A stretch of 64,000 bases of DNA, from NCBI GenBank assembly GCA_003991915.1, contig RQTK01000218.1:279520-343519 (forward strand), given 5' to 3'. The notes under the pieces were generated by a model. The model was not told where the DNA came from. It did no database searches and was given only the letters and a program-made list of their open reading frames with translations. The DNA comes from Elysia chlorotica (lineage: Eukaryota; Mollusca; Gastropoda; Plakobranchidae). How positions within the stretch are numbered: position 1 is the stretch's first letter; each line of letters opens with the position of its first letter. The translations under genes and the position numbers were made by a program. Below, in pieces: positions 1-11,776 of the stretch.

Positions 1-68
1 CATGCCAGCTTTTCCTTGGTGGTAAGGCACTATCTCTGTTCCAGTCACAGTGGTTGGCTTGGGACTGG
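1..68 (-). CDS. SPEF1: SPEF1-like exon 4 (partial)
   Basis: On the minus strand a pyrimidine-rich stretch ends in tttcag at 71-69. The following frame, joined to the phase-1 donor of exon 3, is open to the window edge (SPKPTTVTGTEIVPYHQGKA). It is supported only by the acceptor, the phase and the open frame; this part of the family is poorly conserved. Confidence 0.55.
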
Positions 69-3000
69 CTGAAACTAAAAGCAGCAAACATTAAAACAAA
101 AGCAGTTTTAAACATCAAACTATAGAGAAAAAAAAAGAAGACATTCCCTATGTACTGTTTCTTGCTATTCATTAAAAAAAAACCAAATGTGCAAAATACT
201 GGCTCCAAATAAAACATTTCCACTACACTTGAACTACTTCAAATTTACAATAAGTTTGAGATACATGTTTTATGTACCCTCTCACAACAAAGATATCAAA
301 TTAATATTTAGCCTAACTCAAATCTTATTTGACCACAATAAACCCATCCTACTGAGGTCTCCACTCCTAACTCAAATCTTATTTGACCACAATCAACCCA
401 TCGTACTGAGGTCTCCACTCCTAACTGAAATCTTATTTGAACACAATCAACCCATTCTACTAGAGGTCTCCACTCCTAACTCAAATCTTATTTGACCACA
501 ATCAACCCATCGTACTGAGGTCTCCACTCCTAACTGAAATCTTATTTGACCACAATCAACCCATCGTACTGAGGTCTCCACTCCTAACTGAAATCTTATT
601 TGACCACAATCAACCCATCGTACTGAGGTCTCCACTCCTAACTGAAATCTTATTTGACCACAATCAACCCATCGTACTGAGGTCTCCACTCCTAACTGAA
701 ATCTTATTTGACCACAATCAACCCATCGTACTGAGGTCTCCACTCCTAACTGAAATCTTATTTGACCACAATCAACCCATCGTACTGAGGTCTCCACTCC
801 TAACTCAAATCTTATTTGACCACAATCAACCCATCCTACTGAGGTCTCCGTCGGGCTCGGTCATGTCAGGCTTGAGTCCCAGCGCGCTGTGGAGCTGCAT
901 GGTCTTGAGGCGCAGTCGGTTGGACCGTTCGATGAACTTGTCGATCTGCACGCGGAGCATCATGAGGACCTTCTCCACCACGCGCTGCTTGCAGTTGGAC
1001 AGCGCTCGGATCACATCGTCCGACAGGTCCAGCTCCAGCCGGCGCAGGACTCGCCTGCAATCCATAGAATTTGGTTGTGATGTGGGGGTGGGGGACTGGG
1101 GGGAGTAGCAAACAATCCTCAGAATCTGGTTGTGATGTGACATTGTTTACTCTACAGTGCAGACAGGCAGTGAGTAGTGTTCATGGTTCAGCTTAGATTC
1201 TGGAAAGTTCGAGAATATGCCCAAAGTCGGTCCATCTTTGAAGAGAAGGGCTGATTAATGTTAATGATTATGTAAGCTAGAAGTCGGAATTTTTTCAAAA
1301 CTATTAGAAATATCTAAAGATTTAAAGATATGTGTCTTGTGTCTATAAGAGCACTACATGGGTAGTGATGGAGTAATGATTGATGTTTTTGTAGTCTATT
1401 TGCTCACGTTGGACTATAAGGAACCAAGCCAAACCCAGACGAGCTAGTCTAGTTGCTCACTTGTTGAGGAGGAACCAAGCCAAACCCAGACGAGCTAGTC
1501 TAGTTACTCATGTTGGACTATAAGGAACCAAGCCAAACCCAGACGAGCCAGCCTTGCCTACCTGTTGAGGAGGAACCAAGCCAAACCCAGAGCCAGCCTT
1601 GCCTACCTGTTGAGGAGGAACCAACAAGCCAAACCCAGAGCTAGCCTTGCCTACCTGTTGAGGAGGAACCAAGCCAAACCCAGAGCCAGCCTTGCCTACC
1701 TGTTGAGGAGGGACCAACAAGCCAAACCCAGAGCTAGCCTTGCCTACCTGTTGAGGAGGAACCAGTTCTCCATCTTCTGCTTGGTGGCGGCGGCCGGCGT
1801 GTAGTTGTGCAGGTCCACCAGGCGCGGGAAGTAGTGCTTGATGATCTCGCCCACCAGCACTAGAGGGGGGGGGGGGGGTCAAGGTCATGCATTAATTCAT
1901 AGAGTTTGGACAACTATACTTAGACTGCATTTGAGGCTGTTTTGAAAAATCGTTTATTTTGCGCAAAAGAATAGGGAGAATAAGAAGGGAAAATGCAGGT
2001 GGAAACAGACATGGATGAATCAACTACAAAACGCCTGATTGCTCAACGGATTGATCAGTTAAAAATTACCAATATCAAAAAAAAGAAGAAAAAAAAACCC
2101 CAAAATCTTTGACCAGATTAAATCTTAATAATAAAAGGGTGCTTAAAATGTTCTTTACACGACATTTCCGAAATAGTGTTTCCACGAGTGATGTCCATCT
2201 AATACTAATTTATAGCCAGGAATGTAAGATCGTGTCATGTTATAATGATTTCTCGCATGCCACGTTTATTAACACAGATCCCCGGAATAGTCATCCTTGT
2301 TTGATAAATCTAGAGGGCTACAGAGGCCCCATCATCAACATGGCGGTGATGACCCTTTATGGCTTGTGTTTGGAGCAAGGCTTCAGAATCATCGAAATAA
2401 ATAAACATTTGCATTTAGGACCAAAGTAAGCTATATATCATTAAAATGTTAGGCAACGTCAGGGCAGTTCAGGTTTTTAATCTAGTAGGCTTGTGGGTTG
2501 AACAAAAATACTCATTGAGTATCATTCTGTTCTAACTATGATACTTATTGAACGAAAAAAGATCAATATTACCGTTGTTATGCAAAGACGTGTTCACTAG
2601 AGACAATTTGATGGCTCTGCCTGTTATTTTTGGAAGCCCCATTCAGTCTGTAGACAAGAATGGCTAACCAGCGAGGCCTCCTTGAGAACAGACCAAGTCA
2701 CCGAGTTGGGTTGGGTTGGTTTTAACGTCCAATAGCAGCACTATATAGGCTATATTGTTGACGGGCCCCAAGACGGACGTCTGACAATTGTATGTGCTGC
2801 AACACAGGAGACAGGGCGGGGATACCATGACTCCAGTCTCAGCCGGTCACATTATACTGACACCGACCCAACCAGTAGGGAACGCAACAGTAAGGATTTG
2901 AACTCAGGACCTTTTGCGTCGGAAGCCGATGTTCTACCCCTAGACCCCCCCCCCCCCAAGTCACCGAAATGATTAGAGTGAACACATTTTAGCGCAATAA

Positions 3001-6000
3001 GTGTAACAGTGATCTATCTCGCATAAATCATCACGAGAGTTAGTTCAGGTTGACACTCAGACAGGAATTTTTGCTCAGCCTACCCAGCCTACATTTCGAT
3101 AATGAGAAATGAGAAAACTTTTTTTTATCTTTTCAAAGGTATAATTCACTTGGACCAACTCAACTCAACGCCAGACTTAGAGAACTTGTGGTTGTATGCA
3201 GTGGTATGTGTATTCTTGTATATGCGTGAAGAGGTACGTGTCTTTAAATAAGAATTATGCATGGTTGGTAGTGTACAAGTTCAATAATTTTAAATGTGAA
3301 TGTAAAATGCTTATTTTATTTTATTATCATTATTATCTCACACAAGTACAACTGGTGTTGTGATATTGAATCAAATGTATTATTGTACGACCAATAAAAA
3401 TTTTCCTATGGGATACTAAAGGCTTATCTTATCTTATCTTATTCAAATACTTGTCAACTTGAAATGGTTACCGAAAATTTAGAACCGAAGTGACCTATGT
3501 CATTAAAATATTAGGTATATTTAGGACAGTAGTCTAATAGGCTTTGTGTGCCAAACGAAAAATACTGAGTATTACTCTGTCCTAACAATGATACTAATTT
3601 AAAATAAAACAGATCAGTATTGCCCTTGTTATGCATAGGGACCCGTTTCTGTCCCTAATCTGAGAGATTCTATTTTATCTTTTCTTCGTGTGAGTAATGT
3701 TGATTGATCTTTGGAATGTAAAGTTAATGACTTGCTGAGAAACGAACAAACTTAGAACATCAAAGTACTGAGGAACGATACGAATGGTTTATTTTGGTTA
3801 TGAACGGGATACAACCGCACGCACTGAAAGTCAGTGCAAAGCTCTGGAGAGAAACACGCCACCTCCGTTGTAGGATGTTCCATCCGATTCCTAAAATACT
3901 CGAACCTGCAGTAGTTTATCAATGAGATAGTACACCATCCACATAGAGCACTTACTGAGGGCACAGATCGGGAAGAGCTCAGTGCTACACACTCTGCCTG
4001 ACAGCCTGACACTTACGGCGATGTGGAGAGCAAATAAGCAAGACATTGTTTAGGACTGCAAGAACCTGCGTCCGTCTTGGGGCCCGTCCACAATATAGCC
4101 TATATAGTGCTGCTGTTGGACGTTAAACTAGCCCAACCAACCAACCTGCCAGAACGTGCTCGAGGACTGGCCAGCGTGGCATCAAGACGTGAACCACACA
4201 GGTCCAGGACAACAGGGGAACAGCAAGAGGCCGGGCGTGATTAGGGAGTTTCTGTTTTTGTTGCTTAGCGCCAACGTCAACTTTAGACGGGTAAAATGTG
4301 CACGGTTCCTAGGACTAACGCCTCACAATTGTATGGACTAAAACACAGAGACATTGCGGAAATACCATGACCCCTGTCTCAACCGGTCACTTTAAACCGA
4401 CACCGACTCAACCGTAGAAAACAAAATCGGGCAAATAAATTCTTGATCGATTGTGCGTTTCGAACCACGAACTTCCCTCACGATTCGTAGACCAACTCTC
4501 TACAACTTGCGTCAATTTGCCCCCCCCCCCCCCCCCCCCCCCCCAACCCCCACCCCCCCCCCCCCCCCACCACACACACACACTTCCCCATCTCCCCATT
4601 TCATATTCAGCAGATCAGCTTGAATAGTCACTACAATCATGCCTGTCGCGGTCAAGGTATTGCCAGGGGATTTGTGCATTTGTGAGCCACTGCTCATCCC
4701 AGCAGATTGTCCCTGTATGTAGTGACAAAGGAAGTAAGGCGTTGGGAATTAGCTGAGACAGGCGAAACTAGTTATCGGTGGCTCTGTAGTAGAAGGCACA
4801 AGCGGCCGCGATTTAATAAATCGGACTTTCTTATCACGGCCTGTCACTCAGTGGTACTAGCACCAATCCGACCGCCGCGACTAGAGTGCTGGGAAATACA
4901 GAAAGGCAACACGCTTTCAACAGTTGTGGCTTGAACCGACACACTTAGAGTAGCGACTGTTTAGGGTCCAAGCACTAATCTTTGCAGTAAGGGCGGGTTA
5001 GAGGTCTGACCATTTTGTTCCTTGTACATCTTACTTACTACTCGGATCGGCGTGAGCTTATATTCTACCATGGAAAAGTAAAATCAAGTCCTTTTGCAAA
5101 TCAATACTTTTTTTATTGCCCGTTTTCGTGAAGTTTGTGAAGATGCAAAGAAACTAACTATTGCATAGAAAAAATGTCGGGTAATTCATCTTCAGGTTGT
5201 ATGAATCAAACTCATGTGCTTGACAATAACTTAAGGAGCAAAATGTGTGGCAGAAGTAAAAATGAGAATGTCTAGCTATCCTAAGCTGCATATGCAACGC
5301 TAAAAACATTTTTTAAAAAGGTGATTCATACTTCTATAATGAGTAAGAATACCGACATGAGGTATATCAGAAGAATCATAAACGTGACACGTAACGAAAA
5401 GAAAACAAAAGAAGATGTAATGGATTCCTCGGGGTAAAAATAATTATCACTCAAAACAATTATAGAAAGACAGAATTTGTTAGGCATATAAACCAAACTG
5501 ATAAAATGGAAAAAGACATATGATGTCTCTCTTGTTCAATACTTTGGTCACATACAATCGGTCAAATGAACAATATGGTCGCCAATAGGGTTAAACTGAC
5601 TTTCCTGTCTAGCTGATATAGGGGGTGAAAGACAGAGGAAGGCCACGCACTCAATGTACACACTGCCTGAACAGTTATACCACGAGGGAAAAAACAATGT
5701 CTTCATCAAGGCAACTGATGGCAGAGAGAGATGGAGGGCAAGGGAGGGCCGATGTTTGTAACACTAACAACTCGATCGATAAAGGAATAAGAAGAAGATG
5801 ATTTAGTCACTACAGACGATCAGCAAAAGGCACACAGAAATGACAATACATTGTCCAAATCAGCAAACCGGGGTGGGTTTTACAACAGTCATAGATTGAG
5901 GTAGACTTTCCGAACAGAGGTCACGCGCTCTATCACTGAGCCACCTCGTCCCACGCCCGTCCGTTTCTTGGTACGCGGCATACATTGAAGTGGTATTATG

Positions 6001-9000
6001 TCTGATACATTTTACTGTTCTATCAGCATGAAGAAACATAACGTGCTCCTGTCTACATTCAGTACATGGCACAATACTAAACCAATATAATTGGCGCGTT
6101 AAACACAGAAACAAGAGCAGAAAAGTTGCGGAGAGGTTGGTTTGAGATAACTTGAACATTGAACAATTTTATCCTAATTTTTGGAAAGATTGTACGCACT
6201 CAAAATTTGCCAAACCATTCTTTCCAAACAAACCGCCCTTCGTATGATAGATGGCTCGGTCTTTTTCATCAAAGGTAGAAAAGTATAAAGAAGAAGTAAG
6301 TTATAAAGGCAGAGGCAAAAACACGTTACACTTATAAAGGCCTACGTGTAAAAATCATAAAGTTGCAGTTAATCTTTTTTTTTTATTTGTTAAATAGAAA
6401 TAAGCAATATAAAAAGGGCCCATCACACATTTTAAAATACAAGATTAATTTCCGATATTTGATGTGGTAATGGTGAGTGAATAGTTATATAAATGAAAGA
6501 AGCGTGTACATAGAACGTCGCCATGAAACGACTATTTCAGTGTACATAATCGTTAACGAGGAGCGCACTGTGTCAGAGGAAACACGTATAGCTGAACCTA
6601 TTGCCATTATGGTCTGTAACAACTCAGGCCCAATCACCTCGAGAAATGCATCTCAATTAGCCATTAAAACTTTCAAAGACAACGTTACGCTCATTTACTG
6701 TTACATAAATGCAGGAAATTAGTAGAATAACTGGAAAATAGGAAATATCCAACCAGCACAATAACGCAGAACCAACAGAGCATGGGTTTGACAGAAATCA
6801 TTCATTCTCTACTTTGGTTTAGAGATCAATATTTCTCCAGTCAAACTAATTTCGATGAAACAATTGAAAAAAAAAATCTCGTCAAGCTTTCTTGATGAAA
6901 TAGCTCTATTCAATTTCACAAGCTAACTAAGTCACTGTAGTTGAAACAGTTCAAAGACAGCAGCCTTTAACACTACTACTAGTACTAGCATAATAATAGG
7001 AGAAGTCATGCGCGGCTATGTCACGTGCTTTGAAAAACTGACCTGTCAACTTTTAATAATATTCATTTGTTAATTACATTGGAAATTCCAATAAAACTGG
7101 TGCTGGTTAAGACGATTCTAAAATAAAAATTGAAATAACTTTTTTATTCCCAAAGTTATAACGTGGTTCTGATAAAATGTCTGAGTTGTAATGGTGGCTA
7201 TTGCAAGATCAGAATGGCGGTCTATCTGCCTGTAAAACGTTGGTAAAGAGGGATAAATTAACAAGTGGTGGCCTGTTTGAAATATTGCTTAACGTCTTTG
7301 GACCCTCAGAGTTTTTGTTCTGAAATCAGGACGACCAACACAAAATGCGCACCAATCGCACCGATCGCGCCTTCGTTCAATTAAATAAGCAATCGACGTT
7401 GAACAGTCATCGGGTGTAAGTAGCTACCGTAACGGTAGGCAGAAGTTAAATTTGAATCTTCATGTACACATGGAACTTGTTTAAAATGTTTTCAATCTAC
7501 TTGGTTCTGAAAGAAAAGTTATTTACAGCATTAACGTGAGGGGGTTTTCAGTTCCTCTTTGAAGAGTATGCACTGCCCAAAATAGGGGGTTTTCAGTTCC
7601 TCTTTGAAGAGTATGCACTGCCCAAAATAGTCTTTCGAGGAGTAAGACATAATTATACCCAGAACCCCGTCTCTATGGGACGGTTATATCGATGAGCTAA
7701 ATAAGGAATAAGCTCAACAAGAGAGGGGGAACACTGGAGGAGGTACCTACATCAAGAGCCATCGATTTTGGGATCAGTAGGCAAGACTAAAAGCCTCCTA
7801 TAGATCGGTAAAACATCGGTACATTACTTGAAGAAGTAAGCCGAGCCGAAGGCCAGGGCGGGGGCTGTCTCCAGTAGAATGAAGCATAATATTTACTCAA
7901 GTGAATTTAGCCACTTGCGGGAATTTTCGCAAAGGCCAAACCATTACTAATGCATGATCAAAGCAACCAGTGGGAAATTCGATCAGGCAGAATGAGAGTT
8001 CATTGTTTTACCATGGAGTTGCCAAACTTAATAACTTTAAGGGAATTCATACAGAATAAATTATTTAAAAAACAGGATTGCTCAGCAATTGCTCAGTATG
8101 GATAGTTTCTTAAAAACGGCAATCATTCTGTGAAGTAGGTACAGTGTATGACTAAATATCTTCAAGTTGTATTATAGTGCATAAGCTACACCAGTGGCCC
8201 GGGGCCACATTAGTAGAAATAAAACAGACCCGGCCAGCCCGCGGGGTCACGGGCCAAATTAAGTAGGGTCGCCTCCTGAGTTAAGCCCTTTAACTTTCTT
8301 TGCTATGCACGGCTTGGCACGGCAGTGGGACTGAGGGTGGACTCAGGCTGAGGCCTCCAACAATCTCCCTCTGGCCCAATAATTAGTAAAAACAGTAGCG
8401 AGTTGACATGGCCAAACTTAAGATCGGCCACCTACATCTAGACCACGGGGAGATTAGCTGTTGGAAGGGGAATAGCATTAGACCGAGGGCGTGACTCTGA
8501 GAAAGTGGTGGTGGGGCTTTTCAATACAACGGTTTGGTTTGTGACAAGCGTCAATGGCGAGATTATTCTGACACTTATAGGGCCGTGAAATAATCAAATG
8601 CATTTTAAAACCGTGCTTCTTCACCCCTCCTATTGTAAGTGATTAGATTGAATTTTCAGCTTTTCTGCAGCCGCGTTTGCCTGGTTTTGCTCTCTATGAC
8701 AAGAGCGGGACAAGAGGACAACCTTTTCCGAGTCTCTGCCTTAAAGCAAAAACATTTTAAAAGTAACTGTGTTCGGTTCTTAGATAATATAAATGTTTAA
8801 AAAAAGATTAAATAATGCACTCATTACCCCTAACCTCTACAATACAGTTTGCGCCCCTGAAGGCTTGGCTCCGTCATCAGTTCGCCAAATCCAATTATGC
8901 AATTTACCTAACGAGAAAACCCTACCTCAATGTCAGTTCGTTTCTTTAGAATAATTCGGGATAGTAATTGTAGACAAAAGAAAAACCCGTGGAACCGTTT

Positions 9001-11776
9001 TAAATCCAATAGATGGCCGCCTGTAAAGTTTTGCTCTCAACGAACTATGCCGAGTCGCTAGCGACACGTAAACATTCTACACGTTGATAAGATAGTTCTA
9101 AATGAACACATTCTTAGTTAAGGAAATACAAGCCCTCTGCTACTTTATCGTTACGTTTTCTAGGATACGACGGCGTATACAAAGACTCAAGACGAGTCAA
9201 GTTCGACAATTGTTTCTGTTGTTCCACAGAACACAATGTGAAAGAGGAAAAACAGGGTCTTCCCTTTCATCCGATATTATTGATCTCTATTGGCAGCGCC
9301 GCAAACACTGAGAGACAAAGGGCGCCTGATCACACAGACAACCCTAGACCAGATAAAAAGCCGCGCGCGCTCCCAACCAAGATAATTAGAATATTGCCCT
9401 TTACGATACGTACAGCAATACAATGAAAGCACACATATCAATAGCACAACAATGTATCAGATTTTTTATATACGGGATTTACTTAACCAGGTCTTCGGTT
9501 TACATTGTTAATAAATCAAAAACGCTGTTTGGCAACAAAAAAAAAAAAAGCTTGAGTCCCGTTGTCTAAAATCACTTTGAAAGAAATATCTCTATATATG
9601 GGTTTTCACTCATGCACATACCATTGTAAACGCAGGTAATGCCTAATTGATTCACAGGTGAAGGAGTATGGGAGATCAAGAAGAAGAAGAAGAAGAAGAA
9701 GAAGAAGAAGAAGAAGAAGAAGAAGAGAGAGGAAGGGGGAGGAGGAGGAGAAGAAGAAGAAAAAGAGGAAGAAGAAGAAGAAGAAGAAGAAGAAGAAGAA
9801 GAAGAAGAAGAAGAAGAAGAAGAAGAAGAAGAAGAAGAAGAAGAAGAAGAAGAAGAAGAAGAAGAAGAAGAAGAAGAAGAAGAAGAAGAAGAAGACGACG
9901 ACGACAAAAGGGGGTGAAGAAACTGTGAGAAGTATAAGAAGGAGAAGGTAGGCAGAAAGAGTTAGTTCAATTGTGAGACACGTTATTTTTACATTAAGCC
10001 TTTTTTCATGCCAAATGTTGAAGGCCTTATCGACATTTGATAAACGATAGCATGTTCAATTTAATGGACCATACTTGCACCTATCTTGTTCAGCTTTTTT
10101 TTTAAAGAATGGTCTCAAAGAAAATTGAATCTATTGTGTTTTGAACTGCAACACATTTATAAAACTTTGTATACATCTTATTTCCGTTCATACATCTCAC
10201 ATCCATTTTATGAACCATTCTCACATTCATCTTATGAATCATTCTCACATCCATTTTATGAACCATTCTCACATCCATCTTATGAACCATTCTCACATCC
10301 ATTTTATGAACCATTCTCACAGTCACATCCATTTAATGAACCATTCTCACATCCATTTAATGAACCATTCTCACATCCATTTTATGAACCATTCTCACAT
10401 CCATTTATGAACCATTCTCACATCCATTTTATGAACCATTCTCACATCCATTTTATGAACCATTCTCACATCCATTTTATGAACCATTCTCACATCCATT
10501 ATATTAACCATTCTCACATCCATTTTATGATCCATTCTCACATTCATCTAATGAACCATTCTCACATTCATCTTTAAAATGAACCGTTTTCACATTCATC
10601 TGATAAACCATTCTCACATCCATCTGATGAACCATTCTCACATCCATTGGATGAACCATTCTCACATCCCTTTTATGAACCATTCTCACATCCATCTGAT
10701 GAACCATTCTCACATCCATTTTATGAACCATTCTCACATCCTTTTTATGAACCATTCTCACATTCATCTGATGAACCATTCTCACATTCATCTGATGAAT
10801 CATTCTCACACCCCTTTTATGAACCGTTCTCACATTCATCTGATGAACCATTCTCACATCCATCTGATGAACCATTCTCACATCCATTGGATGAACCATC
10901 CTCACATCCCTTTTAAGAACCATTCTCATATTCATCTGATGAACCATTCTCACATGCATCTAATGAACCATTCTCACATCCATCTGATCAACCATTCTCA
11001 CATCCATTTTATGAACCATTCTCATCCATTTGGTGAACCATTCTCACATCCGATGAACCATTCTCACATTCATCTGATGAACCATTCTCACATCCATTTT
11101 ATGAACCATTTTCATCCATTTGATGAACCATTCTCACATCCGAAGAACCATTCTCACATTCATCTGATGAACCATTCTCATATCCATTTTATGAACCATT
11201 CTCACATCCATCTTATGAACCATTCTCACATCCATTTTATCAACCATTCTCACATCCATCTTATAAACCATTCTCACATCCATTTGATGAACCATTCTCA
11301 CATCCATTTAATGAACCATTCTCACATCCATTTGATGAACCATTCTCACATTCATCTAATGAACCATTCTCACATCCATTTTATGAACCATTCTCACATT
11401 CATCTGATGAACCATTCTCACATTCATCTGATGAACCATTCTCACATCCATTTTATGAACCATTCTCACATCCATTTTATGAACCATTCTCACATCCATC
11501 TGATGAACCATTCTCACATCCATCTGATGAACCATTCTCACATCCATCTGATGAACCATTCTCACATCCATCTGATGAACCATTCTCACATTCATCTGAT
11601 GAATCCACCTTACCTCCATCTGAGAAGTCTTTCCCGATATTTTTTTTGGGCCTGCTCAGCGGTACTCGATCAATCCACTGGTACAGACTCTCCAGCTCAA
11701 CGTCGTCGAAGTAATCCTCCATGTCGACTCGCGTCAGTCCATTGTAACCACGTTTTGCAAATATGTATTGCGTCAT
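1..11776 (-). CDS. SPEF1: SPEF1/CLAMP-like calponin-homology protein gene (partial, 3' end outside window)
   Basis: Four exons on the minus strand splice in frame: 11776(or 11722)-11614, 1859-1748, 1054-840, and 68 to the window edge. Joined, they give the N-terminal CH domain of the SPEF1 family: YQWIDRVPLSRPKKN, then DFSDG joined to VLVGEIIKHYFPRLVDLHNY, then FLLNR joined to RVLRRLELDLSDDVIRAL. SPEF1 proteins bind microtubules in the ciliary central apparatus and apical cytoskeleton; that role is taken from the family. Junctions are gt/ag with matching phases (1, 2, 1). The first ATG is at 11776; a second at 11722 (MEDYFDD) would remove 18 residues and gives a start closer to family length. 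The C-terminal part lies outside the window. Every visible donor is copied into an adjoining minisatellite. Confidence 0.87.
313..839. repeat. 54-bp minisatellite seeded on SPEF1-like exon 3 donor
   Basis: About nine tandem 54-bp units, the middle ones nearly identical, ending exactly at the exon 3 donor. Each unit repeats, on the minus strand, the exon tail GAGACCTCA and the donor gta(c/g)gatggg. The array lies in the intron between exons 3 and 4. Confidence 0.95.
840..1054 (-). CDS. SPEF1: SPEF1-like exon 3
   Basis: Starts AG/G after acceptor ttgcag and encodes RVLRRLELDLSDDVIRAL, then a predicted helical stretch VVEKVLMMLRVQIDKFIERS. The donor is CTCA/gtagga at 840 (phase 1). If that donor is not used, the frame stops at 826 after LSRMG, which would make this the last exon. 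Phase agreement with exon 4 favours splicing. Confidence 0.82.
1395..1747. repeat. Minisatellite (units about 45-70 bp) seeded on SPEF1-like exon 2 donor
   Basis: The plus-strand block ctacctgttgaggaggaacc, which is the reverse complement of the last exon 2 codons plus the donor, recurs at about 1557, 1603, 1652 and 1697 besides the true copy at 1744. Degenerate copies occur at about 1410, 1459 and 1510. Units alternate between linkers with and without an extra aca. Confidence 0.93.
1748..1859 (-). CDS. SPEF1: SPEF1-like exon 2
   Basis: 112 bp. Acceptor ctctag, donor AACAG/gtaggc. Encodes GEIIKHYFPRLVDLHNY followed by TPAAATKQKMENWFLLNR, the middle of the CH domain. The acceptor's pyrimidine tract is an almost pure run of C on the coding strand (1862-1878 as G on the plus strand). 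Confidence 0.9.
2424..2600. repeat. Diverged dispersed repeat, copy 1 (copy 2 at 3485-3650)
   Basis: The stretch with cattaaaatgttagg, tctagtaggctt and aaaaatactcattgagtat recurs about 1.06 kb downstream as cattaaaatattagg, tctaataggctt and aaaaatactgagtattac. The two share many small indels and substitutions, so this is an old duplication or two copies of one element. No coding potential is recognised. Confidence 0.7.
2700..2947 (-). mobile_element. tRNA-derived SINE
   Basis: On the minus strand a tRNA-like head with an A-box-like block (ggggtagaacatcgg) and a B box (GAGTTCAAATCC) is followed by a body with the phrases gaccggctgagac, ccccgccctgtctc, gacgtccgtcttggggcccgtc and ttggacgttaaaacc, ending in an AACCCAACC tail. 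The same body occurs at 4071, 4316, 34016 and 52649, so it is a dispersed family. Confidence 0.85.
3300..3450 (+). repeat. AT-rich stretch ending in (TTATC)n
   Basis: The sequence ends ...cctatgggatactaaaggc followed by four TTATC-type repeats, which resembles the simple-repeat tail of a non-LTR element. No coding remnant was found upstream. Confidence 0.35.
3485..3650. repeat. Diverged dispersed repeat, copy 2
   Basis: Partner of 2424-2600, in the same orientation. Both copies end near the phrase (ttg)ttatgca(a/t)ag. Confidence 0.7.
4071..4147 (+). mobile_element. SINE 3' fragment
   Basis: Shares gtccgtcttggggcccgtcc, the atagcctatatagtgctg region and ttggacgttaaac with the SINE at 2700-2947, in opposite orientation. 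Ends in aaccaaccaacc. Only the 3' part of the element is present. Confidence 0.8.
4316..4500 (-). mobile_element. SINE, 5' half, diverged
   Basis: Contains the diverged body (aataccatgacccctgtctcaaccggtcac) and, on the minus strand, a tRNA-like head with a B-box-like GTTCGTGGTTCGAAACGC. Its 3' end is missing. Confidence 0.65.
4521..4585. repeat. Poly(C) tract with short (CA)n
   Basis: About 48 bases made of three C runs, then cacacacacacac. The complementary G runs could form quadruplex structure; that is inferred from composition only. The sequence between 4590 and 5470 shows no recognisable gene. Confidence 0.9.
5480..5800 (+). mobile_element. Degenerate non-LTR retrotransposon C-terminal tail
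   Basis: Frame-broken translation keeps the typical order of a LINE reverse-transcriptase tail: a VQYFGHIQS-like block (compare R-x-x-LFGHVxR), then a basic GERQRKATHSMYT block (compare GRPRxTW), then DGRERWRAREG near the end. Several stops and frame changes mean it is dead. Confidence 0.55.
5875..5955 (-). mobile_element. tRNA-like (SINE head) fragment
   Basis: The minus strand reads GGTGGCTCAGTGATAGAGCG, a good pol III A box, followed by a weak B-box-like stretch. Probably a SINE head or tRNA pseudogene. Confidence 0.4.
5960..9670. other. SPEF1-like intron 1, no gene seen
   Basis: AT-rich intron sequence. The only structure noted is a perfect 47-bp tandem duplication at 7540-7630 (unit with gggttttcagttcctctttg). 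The small open frames here have no recognisable motif and are not supported as genes. Confidence 0.7.
9678..9905. repeat. Long purine tract, mostly (GAA)n
   Basis: About 220 bases of uninterrupted purine on the plus strand: (GAA)n, a GGGAGGAGG interruption at 9730-9750, then (GAA)n and a short (GAC)n. The mirror symmetry of such tracts allows triplex (H-DNA) formation. All predicted proteins here are repeat artefacts. Confidence 0.97.
10190..11613. repeat. 24-bp minisatellite (about 58 units) abutting SPEF1-like exon 1 donor
   Basis: The basic unit is plus-strand catctgatgaaccattctcacatc with catttta and catttaa variants and occasional shortened units. On the gene's sense strand each unit reads TCAGATGGATGTGAGAATGG, which resembles the exon 1 junction TCAGATGGAG/gtaaggtgg, including a gtgaga donor-like sequence. 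The array runs directly into the exon. The long open frames in all directions arise because 24 is a multiple of three. Confidence 0.93.
11614..11776 (-). CDS. SPEF1: SPEF1-like exon 1
   Basis: Encodes the start of the CH domain (LESLYQWIDRVPLSRPKKN, then GKDFSDG). Donor G/gtaagg, phase 1. ATG at 11776 or 11722. The 24-bp array 10190-11613 begins directly at the donor. Confidence 0.85.

Noticed and set aside
447..797. 116-codon repeat protein on the minus strand
   Set aside because: It is the 54-bp intronic array read in frame (18 codons per unit); the unit is explained by the exon 3 donor copy.
313..840. CRISPR-like array
   Set aside because: The units are contiguous with no unique spacers, and the DNA is eukaryotic. 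The same holds for all arrays in the window.
2109..2429. 106-codon open frame
   Set aside because: No recognisable motif, atypical composition, overlaps a dispersed repeat at its end and lies within an intron.
9572..9951. Poly-Ser, poly-Lys and poly-Arg frames
   Set aside because: Translations of the GAA tract.
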